Positions 19,432-30,783 of a stretch of 64,000 bases of DNA are shown here, piece by piece. Position 1 is the stretch's first letter. Every line of letters begins with the position of its first letter. Source of the stretch: Ustilaginoidea virens. Its lineage: Eukaryota > Ascomycota > Sordariomycetes > Hypocreales > Clavicipitaceae. Location of the stretch: the NCBI RefSeq assembly GCF_000687475.1, contig NC_057317.1:6572501-6636500 (forward strand), read 5' to 3'. Both the position numbers and the translations under genes were made by a program. The notes below the pieces were generated by a model, which saw only the letters and a list, made by a program, of their open reading frames with translations, did no database searches and was not told the origin of the DNA.

Positions 19432-22400
19432 ATGGACTGGCTATTTCTACGATTACTTATATTCTTAGGAATACAGATATGTCTCTTAACTAGGACGGCG
19501 ATAGGCGCTAATGCCTGCTCAGATATGGCAGTATATTACCAACCGCTACAGATATACTGTCAGGGAGCTACATATGCCTTAACAGGAGCGTAGTAAGTGC
19601 ACTTAATAGGAAACAAATATATCATGATGTTGAAATAACTAACTTGTAAGGATAGCACCAGCATAGGCTGTATGAGTACCGCTATTACAACAGTAAATCC
19701 CAGCACGGGTACTGTTGCGACAACTCTTACACAACCGCCAATATCATCTCCCAGTTGTGATCTTCCAAGTACTATCCCTGGATTTACTTTATATGGATGC
19801 GCGATTTCTACAGCTAGCTTCCCAGGGTTTGCAAAAGTTGGCTCAGATACGTTAATGGATCTAGCAAAATGTGCTGCTATATGCACAACTCGTTTTATGG
19901 GAGTATATAATAAGTAAGTTAAAAATAAATAATAGAAAATAGGCCTGCTAATCTAACTCTAAAAGTGATTGCTATTGTGGAGACCAATTAGACATAAGTA
20001 TTACAGTAACTTCAAAAAGTATTTGCAATATCTTATGTCCAGGAAATAATAAACAGTGCTGCGGAGGCCGAAATATTCAAAAACGGTCTAACATTAATTT
20101 AAAACGGCAAGCAACGGACTTATCAACTATTGGATTATCTTTATATCAGCGCCAAGCAGATAGCGCAAGCAATAGTAGTAGTATTAATACTATTAATCCG
20201 ATACAAACAGGATCATATATCACAATTATACAGCCTTTCTCGGGTACGAATACAGTTCCCACTACAGTCACTATTCCACCTAGCGGAACCAACCTAGGCA
20301 GCGTCTTTATTATTACACCACCTGCCTCAGGATCCTATGTGACATTTACCCAGCCGGTCTCAGGCAGTAATAGCATGCCGACTACGGTCACTATCCCCCC
20401 TAGCGGTACAAACCCGGGCAGCGTATTTATTATTACGCCACCGGCCTCAGCATCTTATATAACATTTACTCAGCCTTTTTCTGGGTCGAATAGCGTGCCG
20501 ACCACGGTCACTATCCCACCTAGCGGAACCAACCCAGGCAGCGTCTTTATTATTACACCACCGGCCTCAGGATCCTATGTGACATTTACCCAGCCGGTCT
20601 CAGGCAGTAATAGCATGCCGACTACGGTCACTATCCCCCTAGCGGTACAAACCCGGGCAGCGTATTTATTATTACGCCACCGGCCTCAGGATCTTATATA
20701 ACATTTACTCAGCCTTTTTCTGGGTCGAATAGCATGCCGACCACGGTCACTATCCCACCTAGCGGAACCAACCCAGGCAGCGTCTTTATTATTACACCAC
20801 CGGCCTCAGGATCCTATGTGACATTTACCCAGCCGGTCTCAGGCAGTAATAGCATGCCGACTACGGTCACTATCCCCCCTAGCGGTACAAACCCGGGCAG
20901 CGTATTTATTATTACGCCACCGGCCTCAGGATCTTATATAACATTTACTCAGCCTTTTTCTGGGTCGAATAGCGTGCCGACCACGGTTACTATCCTACCT
21001 AGCGGTACTAACCCGGGCAGCGTATTTATTATTACGCCACCGGCCTCAGGATCTTATATAACATTTACTCAGCCTATTTCTGGGTCGAATAGTGTGCCGA
21101 CCACGGTCACTATCCTACCTAGCGGTACAAAACCGGGCAGCGTATTTATCATTACACCACCGGCTACAGGCCCTTCCTATGTGACATTTACTCAGCCTAT
21201 TTCTGGGTCTAATAGCGTGCCGACCACGGTTACTATCCTACCTAGCGGTACTAACCCAGGCAGCGTATTCATTATTACACCGCCGGCTACAGGCCCTTCC
21301 TATGTGACATTTACTCAGCCTATTTCTTGGTCTAATAGCGTGCCGACCACGGTCACTATCCTACCTAGCGGCACTAACCCGGGCAGCGTATTTATCATTA
21401 CACCACCGGCCTCAGGATCTTATGTAACATTTACCCAGCCGGTCTCAGGCACTAATAGCATGCCGACCACGGTCACTATCCCACCTAGCGGTACTAACCC
21501 GGGCAGCGTATTTATCATTACGCCACCGGCTACAGGCCCTTCCTATGTGACATTTACTCAGCCTATTTCTGGGTCTAATAGCGTGCCGACCACGGTCACT
21601 ATCCTACCTAGCGGTACTAACCCAGGCAGCGTATTCATTATTACACCGCCGGCTACAGGCCCTTCCTATGTGACATTTACTCAGCCTATTTCTGGGACTA
21701 ACAGCGTGCCGACCACGGTCACTATCCCCCCTAGCGGCACCAACCCAGGCAGCGTATTCATTATTACGCCACCGGCTATAGGCCCTTCCTATGTGACGTT
21801 TACACAGCCTCTTTCAGGCACTAATAGCGTGCCCACTACAGTCACTATCCCCCCTAGCGGTACTAACCCGGGCAGCGTATTTATCATTACACCACCGGCC
21901 TCAGGATCCTATGTGACATTTACACAGCCGGTCTCAGGCACTAATAGCATGCCGACCACGGTCACTATCCCACCTAGCGGTACTAACCCGGGCAGCGTAT
22001 TTATCATTACGCCACCGGCTACAGGCCCTTCCTATGTGACATTTACTCAGCCTATTTCTGGGTCTAATAGCGTGCCGACCACGGTCACTATCCTACCTAG
22101 CGGTACTAACCCAGGCAGCGTATTCATTATTACACCGCCGGCTACAGGCCCTTCCTATGTGACATTTACTCAGCCTATTTCTGGGACTAACAGCGTGCCG
22201 ACCACGGTCACTATCCCCCCTAGCGGCACCAACCCAGGCAGCGTATTTATCATTACACCACCTGCCTCAGGATCTTATGTAACATTTACCCAGCCGGTCT
22301 CAGGCACTAATAGCATGCCGACCACGGTCACTATCCCCCCTAGCGGTACTAACCCGGGCAGCGTATTTATCATTACACCACCGGCCTCAGGATCCTATGT

Positions 22401-25400
22401 GACATTTACACAGCCGGTCTCAGGCACTAATAGCGTGCCGACCACGGTCACTATCCCACCGAGCGGTACTAACCCGGGCAGCGTATTTATCATTACACCA
22501 CCGGCCTCAGGATCCTATATGACATTTACACAGCCGGTCTCAGGCACTAATAGCATGCCGACCACCATTACTATCCCACCAAGCGGTACTAACCCAGGCA
22601 GCGTATTTATCATTACGCCACCGGCTACAGGCCCTTCCTATGTGACGTTTACACAGCCTCTTTCAGGCACTAATAGCGTGCCCACTACAGTCACTATCCC
22701 CCCTAGCGGTACTAACCCGGGCAGCGTATTTATCATTACACCACCGGCCTCAGGATCCTATGTGACATTTACACAGCCGGTCTCAGGCACTAATAGCGTG
22801 CCGACCACGGTCACTATCCCACCGAGCGGTACTAACCCGGGCAGCGTATTTATCATTACACCACCGGCCTCAGGATCCTATATGACATTTACACAGCCGG
22901 TCTCAGGCACTAATAGCATGCCGACCACCATTACTATCCCACCAAGCGGTACTAACCCAGGCAGCGTATTTATCATTACGCCACCGGCTACAGGCCCTTC
23001 CTATGTGACGTTTACACAGCCTCTTTCAGGCACTAATAGCGTGCCCACTACAGTCACTATCCCCCCTAGCGGTACTAACCCGGGCAGCGTATTTATCATT
23101 ACACCACCGGCCTCAGGATCCTATGTGACATTTACACAGCCGGTCTCAGGCACTAATAGCGTGCCGACCACGGTCACTATCCCACCGAGCGGTACTAACC
23201 CGGGCAGCGTATTTATCATTACACCACCGGCCTCAGGATCCTATGTGACATTTACACAGCCGGTCTCAGGCACTAATAGCGTGCCGACCACCATTACTAT
23301 CCCACCAAGCGGTACTAACCCAGGCAGCGTATTTATCATTACGCCACCGGCTACAGGCCCTTCCTATGTGACGTTTACACAGCCTCTTTCAGGCACTAAT
23401 AGCGTGCCTACAACGGTCACTATCCTACCAAGCGGCACCAACCCAGGCAGTGTGTTTATTATTACACCACCAGCTTCAGGCCCATACTATGTGACATTTA
23501 CCCAGCCTATCTCGGGCACTAACAGCGTGCCTACTACGGTCACTATTCCCCCTAGTGGCACTGTGCCTGGCAGTGTATTTATTATAACGCCGCTATCTTC
23601 AGGACCTTTATCAGGGACGTCATCAGCGGTATCGTCAGCTCAGGCATCAGGGCTTTCATCAGGGCCCTACTATGTGACATTTACACAGCCAGTCTCGGGC
23701 TCTAATAGTGTTCCTACTACAGTCACTATTCCCCCTAGTGGCACCAACCCAGGCAGTGTGTTTATTATTACACCACCAGCTTCAGGCCCGTACTATGTGA
23801 CATTTACCCAGCCTGTCTCGGGCACTAACAGCGTGCCTACTACGGTCACTATTCCCCCTAGTGGCACTGTGCCTGGCAGTGTATTTATTATAACGCCGCT
23901 ATCTTCAGGACCTTTATCAGGGACGTCATCAGCGGTATCGTCAGCTCAGGCATCAGGGCTATCATCAGGGCCCTACTATATGACATTTACACAGCCAGTC
24001 TCGGGCTCTAATAGCGTTCCTACTACCGTCACTATTCCCCCTAGTGGCACCAACCCAGGCAGTGTGTTTATTATTACACCACCAGCTTCAGGCCCATACT
24101 ATGTGACATTTACCCAGCCTTTCTCGGGCTCTAATAGCGTGCCTACTACGGTCACTATTCCCCCTAGTGGCACCAACCCAGGCAGTGTGTTTATTATCAC
24201 ACCACCAGCTTCAGGCCCGTACTATGTGACATTTACCCAGCCTGTCTCGGGCACTAATAGCGTGCCTACTACGGTCACTATTCCCCCTAGTGGCACTGTG
24301 CCTGGCAGTGTATTTATTATAACGCCGCTATCTTCAGGACCTTTATCAGGGACGTCATCAGCAGTATCGTCAGCTCAGGCATCAGGGCTATCATCAGGGC
24401 CCTACTATGTGACATTTACACAGCCAGTCTCGGGCTCTAATAGCGTTCCTACTACAGTCACTATTCCCCCTAGTGGCACCAACCCAGGCAGTGTGTTTAT
24501 TGTTACACCACCAGCTTCAGGCCCGTACTATGTGACATTTACCCAGCCTGTCTCGGGCACTAACAGCGTGCCTACTACGGTCACTATTCCCCCTAGTGGC
24601 ACTATCCCTGGCAGTATATTTATTATAACGCCGCCATCTTCAGGACCTTTATCAGGGACATCATCAGCAGCATCGTTAGCTCAGTCATCTGGGCTGTCAT
24701 CAGGGCCCTACTATATGACATTTACACAGCCAGTCTCGGGCTCTAACAGCATTCCTACTACAGTCACTATTCTCCCTAACGGAACTATACCCGGCAGTAT
24801 ATTTATTATTACACCTACAATAGGGCCAAGTTTTATTACAATAACCCAGGCAGTTAATTTGACTGTTACAGTTGCTACAACTATTATAATTCCTCCTAGT
24901 GGCACTATTCCAGGAAGTGTCGTAATACAGACTCCAGTTCCATCCTGTCCTCCGATGGCTAATGTAATACAAATATTTCAATGTTATCTTGCCGCTAGTG
25001 GCGATTATATGACTACGACTTCTCCTTATTGCGAATTTGGTGCGAATTATAGACTAACATCATATTTTTACGGCTATATTTTGCGAGTCCAAATAAATGG
25101 TACTATTCCGCTTTATGAATGCTTTAATACCAGAAATGGTGACCATATGACTACTACTTCATCAACCTGTGAGGGAGCCTTAGGGAATCCATATAATATT
25201 GGTCCTTTTCCTTATGGATATATTTATAGTACTCAGGTTACAGGCACTATACCTTTATATGAGTGTTTTAATCCTGTAAATGGCGATCATTTGACTACTA
25301 CCTCATCTACTTGTGAGGGTATGCTAGGTAATCCATATACAAAAAGTCCTTCCCCCTACGGATATATATACCCACTATTAAGTCAGTGTAATGTTACTCA

Positions 25401-25824
25401 GCAGCCACAGCTTATTCCTCTATATGAGTGTTATAATACTTTTAATGGCGATCATATGACTACAACCTCAGGTAGTTGCGAGGGTTATTTAGGAAAGGAA
25501 TATACAATTGGCCCAACTCCATATGGAAAGATTTATAATAGCCCGGTTCCTGGGACTATTCCCTTATGGGAGTGTTTCAGTATTACAACAGGCGACCATC
25601 TAACTACTACCTCATCTGACTGCGACGGGATGATTAATACCTTTTACACTTTAGGCCCATCTCCATACGGATATATATATAGCAGCCCAATAGCCGGTAC
25701 TATTCCGTTATATAGGTGTTATAGTTCCGCGTCTAAGGATTATATGACAACTACTTCTGCAACTTGTGAGGGCTCATCAGCTTATGTATTATCACCAGTT
25801 CCATATGGTTATATTTTATCTTAG
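19432..25824 (+). CDS. Giant secreted WSC-domain repeat protein (adhesin-like), frameshifted
   Basis: Three exons: 19432-19592, 19656-19913, 19966-25824 (about 2,092 residues if one lost base is allowed for). The signal peptide starts MDWLFLRLLIFLGIQICLL and ends around AIGANA. A WSC-type cysteine domain follows (FTLYGCAIS, LAKCAAICTTRFMGVY, NNDCYCGDQ, ICNILCPGNNKQCCGG); such domains bind wall polysaccharide in other fungi. Two KR sites (NIQKR, NLKR) suggest Kex2 processing. Then come close to forty Thr/Pro/Ser-rich repeats of about 40 residues (YVTFTQPVSGTNSVPTTVT, IPPSGTNPGSVFIITPPA), likely O-glycosylated. Four longer spacers read LSSGPLSGTSSAVSSAQASG. Six C-terminal repeats of the type PLYECFN..NGDHMTTTSSTCEG..GPYGYIY resemble DUF5648. 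No GPI signal is seen. A C-tract one base short at 20635-20639 shifts the frame: assembly error, pseudogene or switchable tract. Confidence 0.82.
19593..19655 (+). other. Intron 1 of the giant repeat-protein gene (63 bp)
   Basis: GTAAGT donor, AACTAAC branch site 12 bases before the GATAG acceptor. Splicing joins TGA(Y) to TSIGCMSTAITTVNP and keeps one frame from the signal peptide into the WSC region. Confidence 0.72.
19914..19965 (+). other. Intron 2 of the giant repeat-protein gene (52 bp)
   Basis: GTAAGT donor, TGCTAAT branch motif, AAAAG acceptor. Splicing yields GVYNNDCYCGD, rebuilding the central part of the WSC cysteine pattern. Confidence 0.8.
20198..24930 (+). repeat. Coding tandem repeats, ~120 bp unit, nearly identical
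   Basis: Roughly 39 units of 117-123 bp, each encoding one YVTFTQP...VFIITPPASG repeat. Blocks of three units are themselves repeated: a segment beginning GGCCCTTCCTATGTGACG near 22627 recurs near 22990 and 23353, a period of about 363 bp. The high nucleotide identity, including third positions, points to recent expansion or gene conversion. The last four units alternate with a Ser-rich spacer. Confidence 0.92.
20635..20639 (+). other. Frameshifting C-tract (C5 instead of C6)
   Basis: Neighbouring otherwise identical repeats read CACTATCCCCCCTAGCGG (e.g. C6 at 20395-20400), while this unit has five C. The loss moves translation into a frame that stops at 20701; the main frame continues from here to 25824 without interruption. 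Confidence 0.85.
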
Positions 25825-25990
25825 TAATGCTATAGAGTATAAATATCAAAATAAATAATATTTACATTTCAACTTTATAATAATATATTATGAATAATTG
25901 GAAATATAGTATAAATAAAATGAAAACATTAAAATGATTATTAGTAGTATTGGGAATTAAGGGTTATAAAAGGTTTTCGACTGCTGTTAT
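25825..25990 (+). terminator. 3' flank of the repeat-protein gene
   Basis: AT-rich sequence with AATAAATAATATTT about 25 bp after the stop codon, a plausible polyadenylation context. It ends at a family C LTR at 25991. Confidence 0.4.
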
Positions 25991-26301
25991 TATTGGTTTC
26001 ACATCAAGGGATACCCAGTTGTACGTAGGGTCGCCCGCGTGGTATCATGTACCGTGTGGTCACCGGTCAAAGGTATAATTCTTCTTTGATTTATGACTAA
26101 CTAGGAAAATAGGAAAAGAGGCAAAAGAGAGAGAATTACACGATATGGCCTTATTTATGCGCGTGCCGTAGTCACGTGCATCGGCGCGGTCGGGCCGGGC
26201 TGCCCGCATGCCCTACCGGGAAAGGGGCCACATCATGCGCAACGGTGCGCGGCACATCTACGATATGCCCAATTAGGCATATTGCGACAGCGATTCTGAC
26301 A
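25991..26301 (-). repeat. Family C LTR, minus orientation (311 bp)
   Basis: Starts TATTGGTTTCACATCAAGG (complement of the LTR end) and finishes CGATTCTGACA (complement of TGTCGGAATCG). Confidence 0.85.
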
Positions 26302-27592
26302 CTACCAGCTTCTCTTTTTATAGAAGGAAACATCGGAATCGCTAGGATATAAGGCGCATATTTAAAAAAAAAAAGTGTGGCGCGGTCTCGGAAGGTTGTT
26401 CCTCCGATAACGTTATCGCGCCGCGCGGCTGGCCTAGCCGGGCGGCTGTACAGCATCATACCGTACAGCCGGTATGTTGAATATCGTAGCCGAAAAGAAA
26501 GGGGTAAAAAAGGGCAGCAGTAAATGCAGTAAATGCAGCATTAAACACAAGGAAATCCACCCACTTGCCGGAAATGATATCACCAATAATACCCAAAGTC
26601 ACTCAGATATTAACTGGCCTCTTCACCCACCCTTCCACACATATAATAACCTCATTTCGGTTAACAAAGGTCTCAAGGGCTTTATTTAGCGTTCCTTTAG
26701 TTATCGTATCGGCGAGATATTATTCCCATTAATCTAACGGATCTTATAAATCTCCCGGCGCTCATATGACTATCGTAGGGCCATAATATCTATTATAAGC
26801 CTCTTCTCCTTTATAATGCCTAATTTAATAAGGCATTCATACAGTAAAAATGAGTCTATATACATAACTAAGGATCTTCGGAAATCCCAGCCTACTAATA
26901 ATCATATTAAGAATTATGCCTGTCGCGTATGCGATATCGACCCCTTATATCATACTATATAGCTCCGAAGCGAGTATGCTGCGCGTTATACGCTTGCTCT
27001 TTGTAGAGCTATAAGTTATGATATTACCGGCCAGCTTAAAAGCGTTCTCTATGGTATCTTCCTCTTCATTTCCAATTACAAATAAAAAAAAACCAATCTA
27101 GGAGCTTAAATCTTTATTGTTAGCAAAGGATCTATCAATAAATACAAAGATCTTAGCTATAGTAAGGGCCAAATTGATGTATTATAAGCCACAGTCCTAG
27201 TTTTCTATCTGCCATTGAAGTCGCTTGTTTAGTCTCGCGGTATCATTAGAATCAGGCTTTAAGTATTATGCTGCGATAGATAGATCGAAGGATGCCTCAG
27301 GCTAGCAGACAGTAGCTATATAAGCGCCGTAAGCGCGCTACTCGATATAATTACGCTATACTATAGGCGCATTTTTGTCGATAGTCGCGATCTTCTTACT
27401 TTGCCCTTTCTGGCATAATATCATACCGTTGGCGTTAGTCGTCAGCATACATCCATTGGATATTAGGGGCACAGTCGGCGATAGCTTCATCTTTAGCTTA
27501 GCGTTAAACCCTGCCTTAGTAAGCTCCAATTCTTCCCATTAGAAGAAGGCATCATCGCTTAGGCCAAGGATATCATCAGTCTACATGCCTAC
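25991..27592 (-). mobile_element. Copia family C, minus-strand 3' fragment (copy C5)
   Basis: Reverse-oriented 3' end of family C. The LTR is at 25991-26301, the 3' untranslated region at about 26302-26640. Complements of RNase H (AITKGTLNKALETFV region near 26690, the TDSFLLYECLIKLG region near 26830, VDGSFANNK near 27130) and of the RT part (GMQTDDILGLSDDAFF.EELEL) lie near 27500-27590. It is cut at 27592 by the LTR of copy C4. RIP-type stops are present. In the parent element these domains copy the RNA genome. Confidence 0.8.
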
Positions 27593-27905
27593 TATCGGAA
27601 TGGCTGTCGCAGTGTGCCCAATTGGGCATATTGCGACAGATATGCCGCGCACCATTACACACGATATGGCCCCTTTCCCGGTAGGGCACTCGGGCAGCCC
27701 GGCCCGACCGCGCCGATGCACGTGACTACAGCACGCGCACAAAAAGGCCACATCGTGTAATTCCCTCTCTTTTGCCTCCTTTTTCCTACTTTCTTAGTTA
27801 GTCATAAATCAAAGAAGAATCATACCTTTAACCAGTGACCACACGATACATAATACCACACGCGCGACCCCACATACAACTAGATATACCGAGTTCCTAT
27901 CTTCA
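27593..27905 (+). repeat. 5' LTR of copy C4 (313 bp)
   Basis: Starts TATCGGAATGGCTGTCGCAG (RIP form of TGTCGG) and ends CCTATCTTCA, aligned with the end of other family C LTRs. Confidence 0.8.
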
Positions 27906-28864
27906 CTGATCAAAGGGTGGTAACAGCACCACTCATAGGGTATAAAGAACACTTCACTATCCTACTAAGACGGTTCATCATAGATCAGCTAGATACTAAT
28001 TTAAAGAAGCAGCTTCCACTGCAAGTTGCGCTAATAAGGAAGATAGACAGCCTATTCCACTTTAACGGCTGAGTATACTATTAACCAAAGGAAAAACGAA
28101 CCCTATAGAACTCTTCCTCCCCTCGTCTATCACAAGAAAAGATAAATACGCTAAATATCACGATTTTTAAAAATACCCTTAGCATTAGGAAGGACGAACC
28201 CTACAGAACCCATCCTACCCCCTTCTTTCTTTCTTTTACTATTGCGTAAAAGCCCCTTTTTATCAATATTAATACTATAGATCTATCTTCAACAACATCA
28301 TCAATATCACCATTATCATCAAGACCGTTACTAATATCATCAAGACTATCACCAACACCATTAAGACCGCCACAAACAGTACTGCCTAAACGAATACAAT
28401 GATATGCTTTACTATTTAACGATAATTAGGTTAATGCGGTAGACCCAATCGACCCAGATATGGCATTATATAACCGTATCGCCTTCTTAATGAATACCTA
28501 TAAAGAAGGCGATAATATTAATAACGACCTTTAGGACGTATTCCGCAAGGACTATAGCGAATAGAATAAGACCCTATTCAACCGTATTAAAGGCCAAGTC
28601 ATATGGGAATTCCATACAGCCTTACGGGAACGCGGCGTATATGCTAGAGCAACAGGTTCTATAACCGTACCAGCCCTACTTAAATGCTTTCAACAACAAT
28701 AAAACCCACAGTGGCCTCAAGAAGAATTACACCGTTAAATAAATCGCCCGGTATTCCTATCTCGACTTGACCCTACTAGGGAGACCTCACTTGCTATAGG
28801 TAATACCGAACAGGAGATATAAATGCTTCGCAATACCTCCTTATGTATACGCTTAAGGCATTCA

Positions 28865-29110
28865 TTAAGGATAGATGCCCCGGCCCGTTACAATAAGATA
28901 GGTGCCCCGGCGGCCTATCCCGACAGGATACATACCCCGGCCTATCACGACAAGCTAGATAGCCCGGCCCATTACAACCATCCCAATAAGATAGATGCCC
29001 CGGCCTGTTACGACAGAATAGATGGCCCGACCCGCTACGACCGTCTTGACGGGATAGAGGCCCCTGCCTGTCCCAGCCGGATAGAGGTCCCGGCCCGTCC
29101 CAATAGGCTA
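28865..29110 (+). repeat. GC-rich coding minisatellite in C4 gag
   Basis: Repeats of a unit around GATAGRTGCCCCGGCCCGT (peptide DRIDAPARYDK). Unit lengths vary (27-57 bp). The same repeat occurs in C3 (63866-64000), and a single ancestor-like unit is present in C1 and C2 (near 45250 and 54580). Confidence 0.8.
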
Positions 29111-29763
29111 GAAATCAGGATACCGGCTGTAGCATCCCTAGCAATTTCAAATGCTATATCTTTCGACCTATCCATTGCAGCATAACAGCAAAAGCCTGAT
29201 TTTAAAGATATAGCGAGATTGAATAAGCGCCTTCAATGGCAGGCCAATAACCGGCTTCACAAAGAGCAAGTATGTAATATGCAGGGCAATCGCTTCCAAG
29301 CTGTAAAGCATGGTACAACAGGAATGATAATCTCGCCGATGCGATGACTAAGGGAACGCCAAATAAAGCCCTTAAGACCTTCATTGACGAAAACAGGGCT
29401 ATTATACGTGTGGAAGGGTGGGTAAAGAGGCCAGCTAACGTCTGAGTGACTTTGGGTATTATTGGTGATATCATTTACGGCAAGTGGGTGGATTTCCTTA
29501 CGTTCAATACTGCATTTACTGCATTTACTGTTTTTACTGTTTTTACTGCTGCCCCTTTTTACCCCTTTCTTTTCGGCTACGATATTCAACATACCGGCTG
29601 TACGGTATAATGCTGTACAGCCGCCCGGCTAGGCCGGCCGTGCGGCGCGACAACATTATCGAAGGCACAACCTTCCGAGACCGCGCCGCACTTTCTTTTC
29701 TATATATGCGCCTTACATCCTAGCGATTCCGATATTTCCTTCTATAAAAAGAGAAGCTGCCAG

Positions 29764-29826
29764 TGTCGGAATCGCTATCGCAGTATGCCTAATTGGGCAT
29801 AGCGCAGATGCGCCGCGCACCATTGC
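29764..29826 (+). repeat. Truncated 3' LTR of copy C4
   Basis: First 63 bp of a family C LTR (TGTCGGAATCGCTATCGCAG...), ended by the start of the B3 LTR at 29827. Confidence 0.8.
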
Positions 29827-30020
29827 TGTCAGGAAGCAAGGAGAGAAAGCGGTATATTGTAAAGGGTTGACCTACATTGACTCAATAATACTCAGGTCAC
29901 CAGCTATTTATAGTGGGCATAGGGGTAACCCTAAGGGGCTACTGTTCCCTCGGTTATATGTGCCATATTCGTAGCCGAACATGGCCGACACATCCGAATC
30001 TACCGGCATCCCCGCCGATA
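29827..30020 (-). repeat. LTR of copia family B, minus orientation (194 bp)
   Basis: Starts TGTCAGGAAGCAAGGAGAG and ends CCCCGCCGATA, exact reverse counterpart of 13107-13300, with the same length. Confidence 0.85.
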
Positions 30021-30632
30021 CACCCCCTAAGATATGCTTTATCGAGTAGATCCTGCTATATAGCCAATTCCCATAGAACATAAGATAGCAAATAGAATAA
30101 TAGAAATCATCATACCATAGTAAGAAGAGCGGTAGAGGCGCTGTTATTAAATACAACCCTCAGGGGTAAAAAATGCCCCTATTCGCACTATCGTATGTGA
30201 GGAACGTAGAAAACGACTGAAAATAACAACAACTCATAAAATTCAGGTCTACGCAGGAAAATATATGCGGATGTTGAAAACGCATCTTTTCAATCTGTTT
30301 AGTGAGGCTTCTCATCCTCATTATAAGGCATTTCCTTAATATTACAACAAATATCGTAAGACTACCTAGCATCGCGGGAGCCTTTTAAAACCACTAGCCT
30401 AAGCTAACAGCGGAAGGTTTCAAATTTCTGGCCTATTATGGGCTTAGTAAAACTATCAGCAGTTATATTGCCTATCACAACCCATATAATATTGTTACAA
30501 TTCTGAGGGTAAATATAAAGTGAAGCCGGTATAAAGGCAAGACAAATATAAATAACCAGAAACGCAGGAAAGGTGAAAAGAGTCAAAAGGCATATAGTGT
30601 ATTAATAAGTCCGATTGTGCTACCCTTCTACT
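29827..30632 (-). mobile_element. Copia family B, minus-strand 3' end (copy B3)
   Basis: Reverse of the B1 arrangement. The LTR is at 29827-30020, the purine tract complement (CACCCCCTAAG) at 30021, a 3' untranslated region to about 30230, then the complement of the pol end (NITADSFTKPIIGQKFETFR) near 30410-30480. Upstream sequence in the minus sense continues to about 30632, where a family D LTR begins. It retains only the pol terminus. Confidence 0.8.
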
Positions 30633-30783
30633 TATTGATATTGGAAATCTAGGTTGACCCAATGTCTCGGACTAATATTATTCCGACCCAATAATACTCT
30701 TCTCTCCATCTTCCGTAGACTCTATATATTAGTTCTTCATCGTAACATCATCATATAATATAATCACATTATAACGTTTAATA
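30633..30783 (+). repeat. LTR of copia family D (151 bp)
   Basis: Starts TATTGATATTGGAAATC and ends ATAACGTTTAATA; matches D1 and D2 LTRs with transitions and one-base gaps. Confidence 0.72.

Larger units (their letters stand above)
27593..29826 (+). mobile_element. Internally deleted family C copia derivative (copy C4)
   Basis: 5' LTR 27593-27905, leader with a stem-loop at 27915-27934, then RIP-marked gag (RIAFLMNTYKEGDNINNDL-like near 28475-28540, ALRERGVYARATGS near 28620-28660). A GC-rich repeat region (about 28865-29110) follows. The frame then jumps to the end of pol: ISFDLSIAA...DIARLNKRLQWQ at about 29155-29250, then a second jump to RNDNLADAMTKGTPNKALKT near 29315-29390, ending ..EGWVKRPANV stop near 29441. 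Protease, integrase and RT are absent. The 3' LTR starts at 29764 and is cut after 63 bp by the B3 LTR. Such a copy could move only with enzymes from full elements. Confidence 0.8.

Noticed and set aside
24700..24981. Antisense ORFs under the repeat-protein gene
   Set aside because: Shadow frames of the coding repeats on the other strand.
29908..30156. 82-codon minus-strand ORF across the B3 LTR boundary
   Set aside because: It covers LTR and 3' untranslated sequence of copia B; the equivalent at 12970-13173 differs in frame extent.
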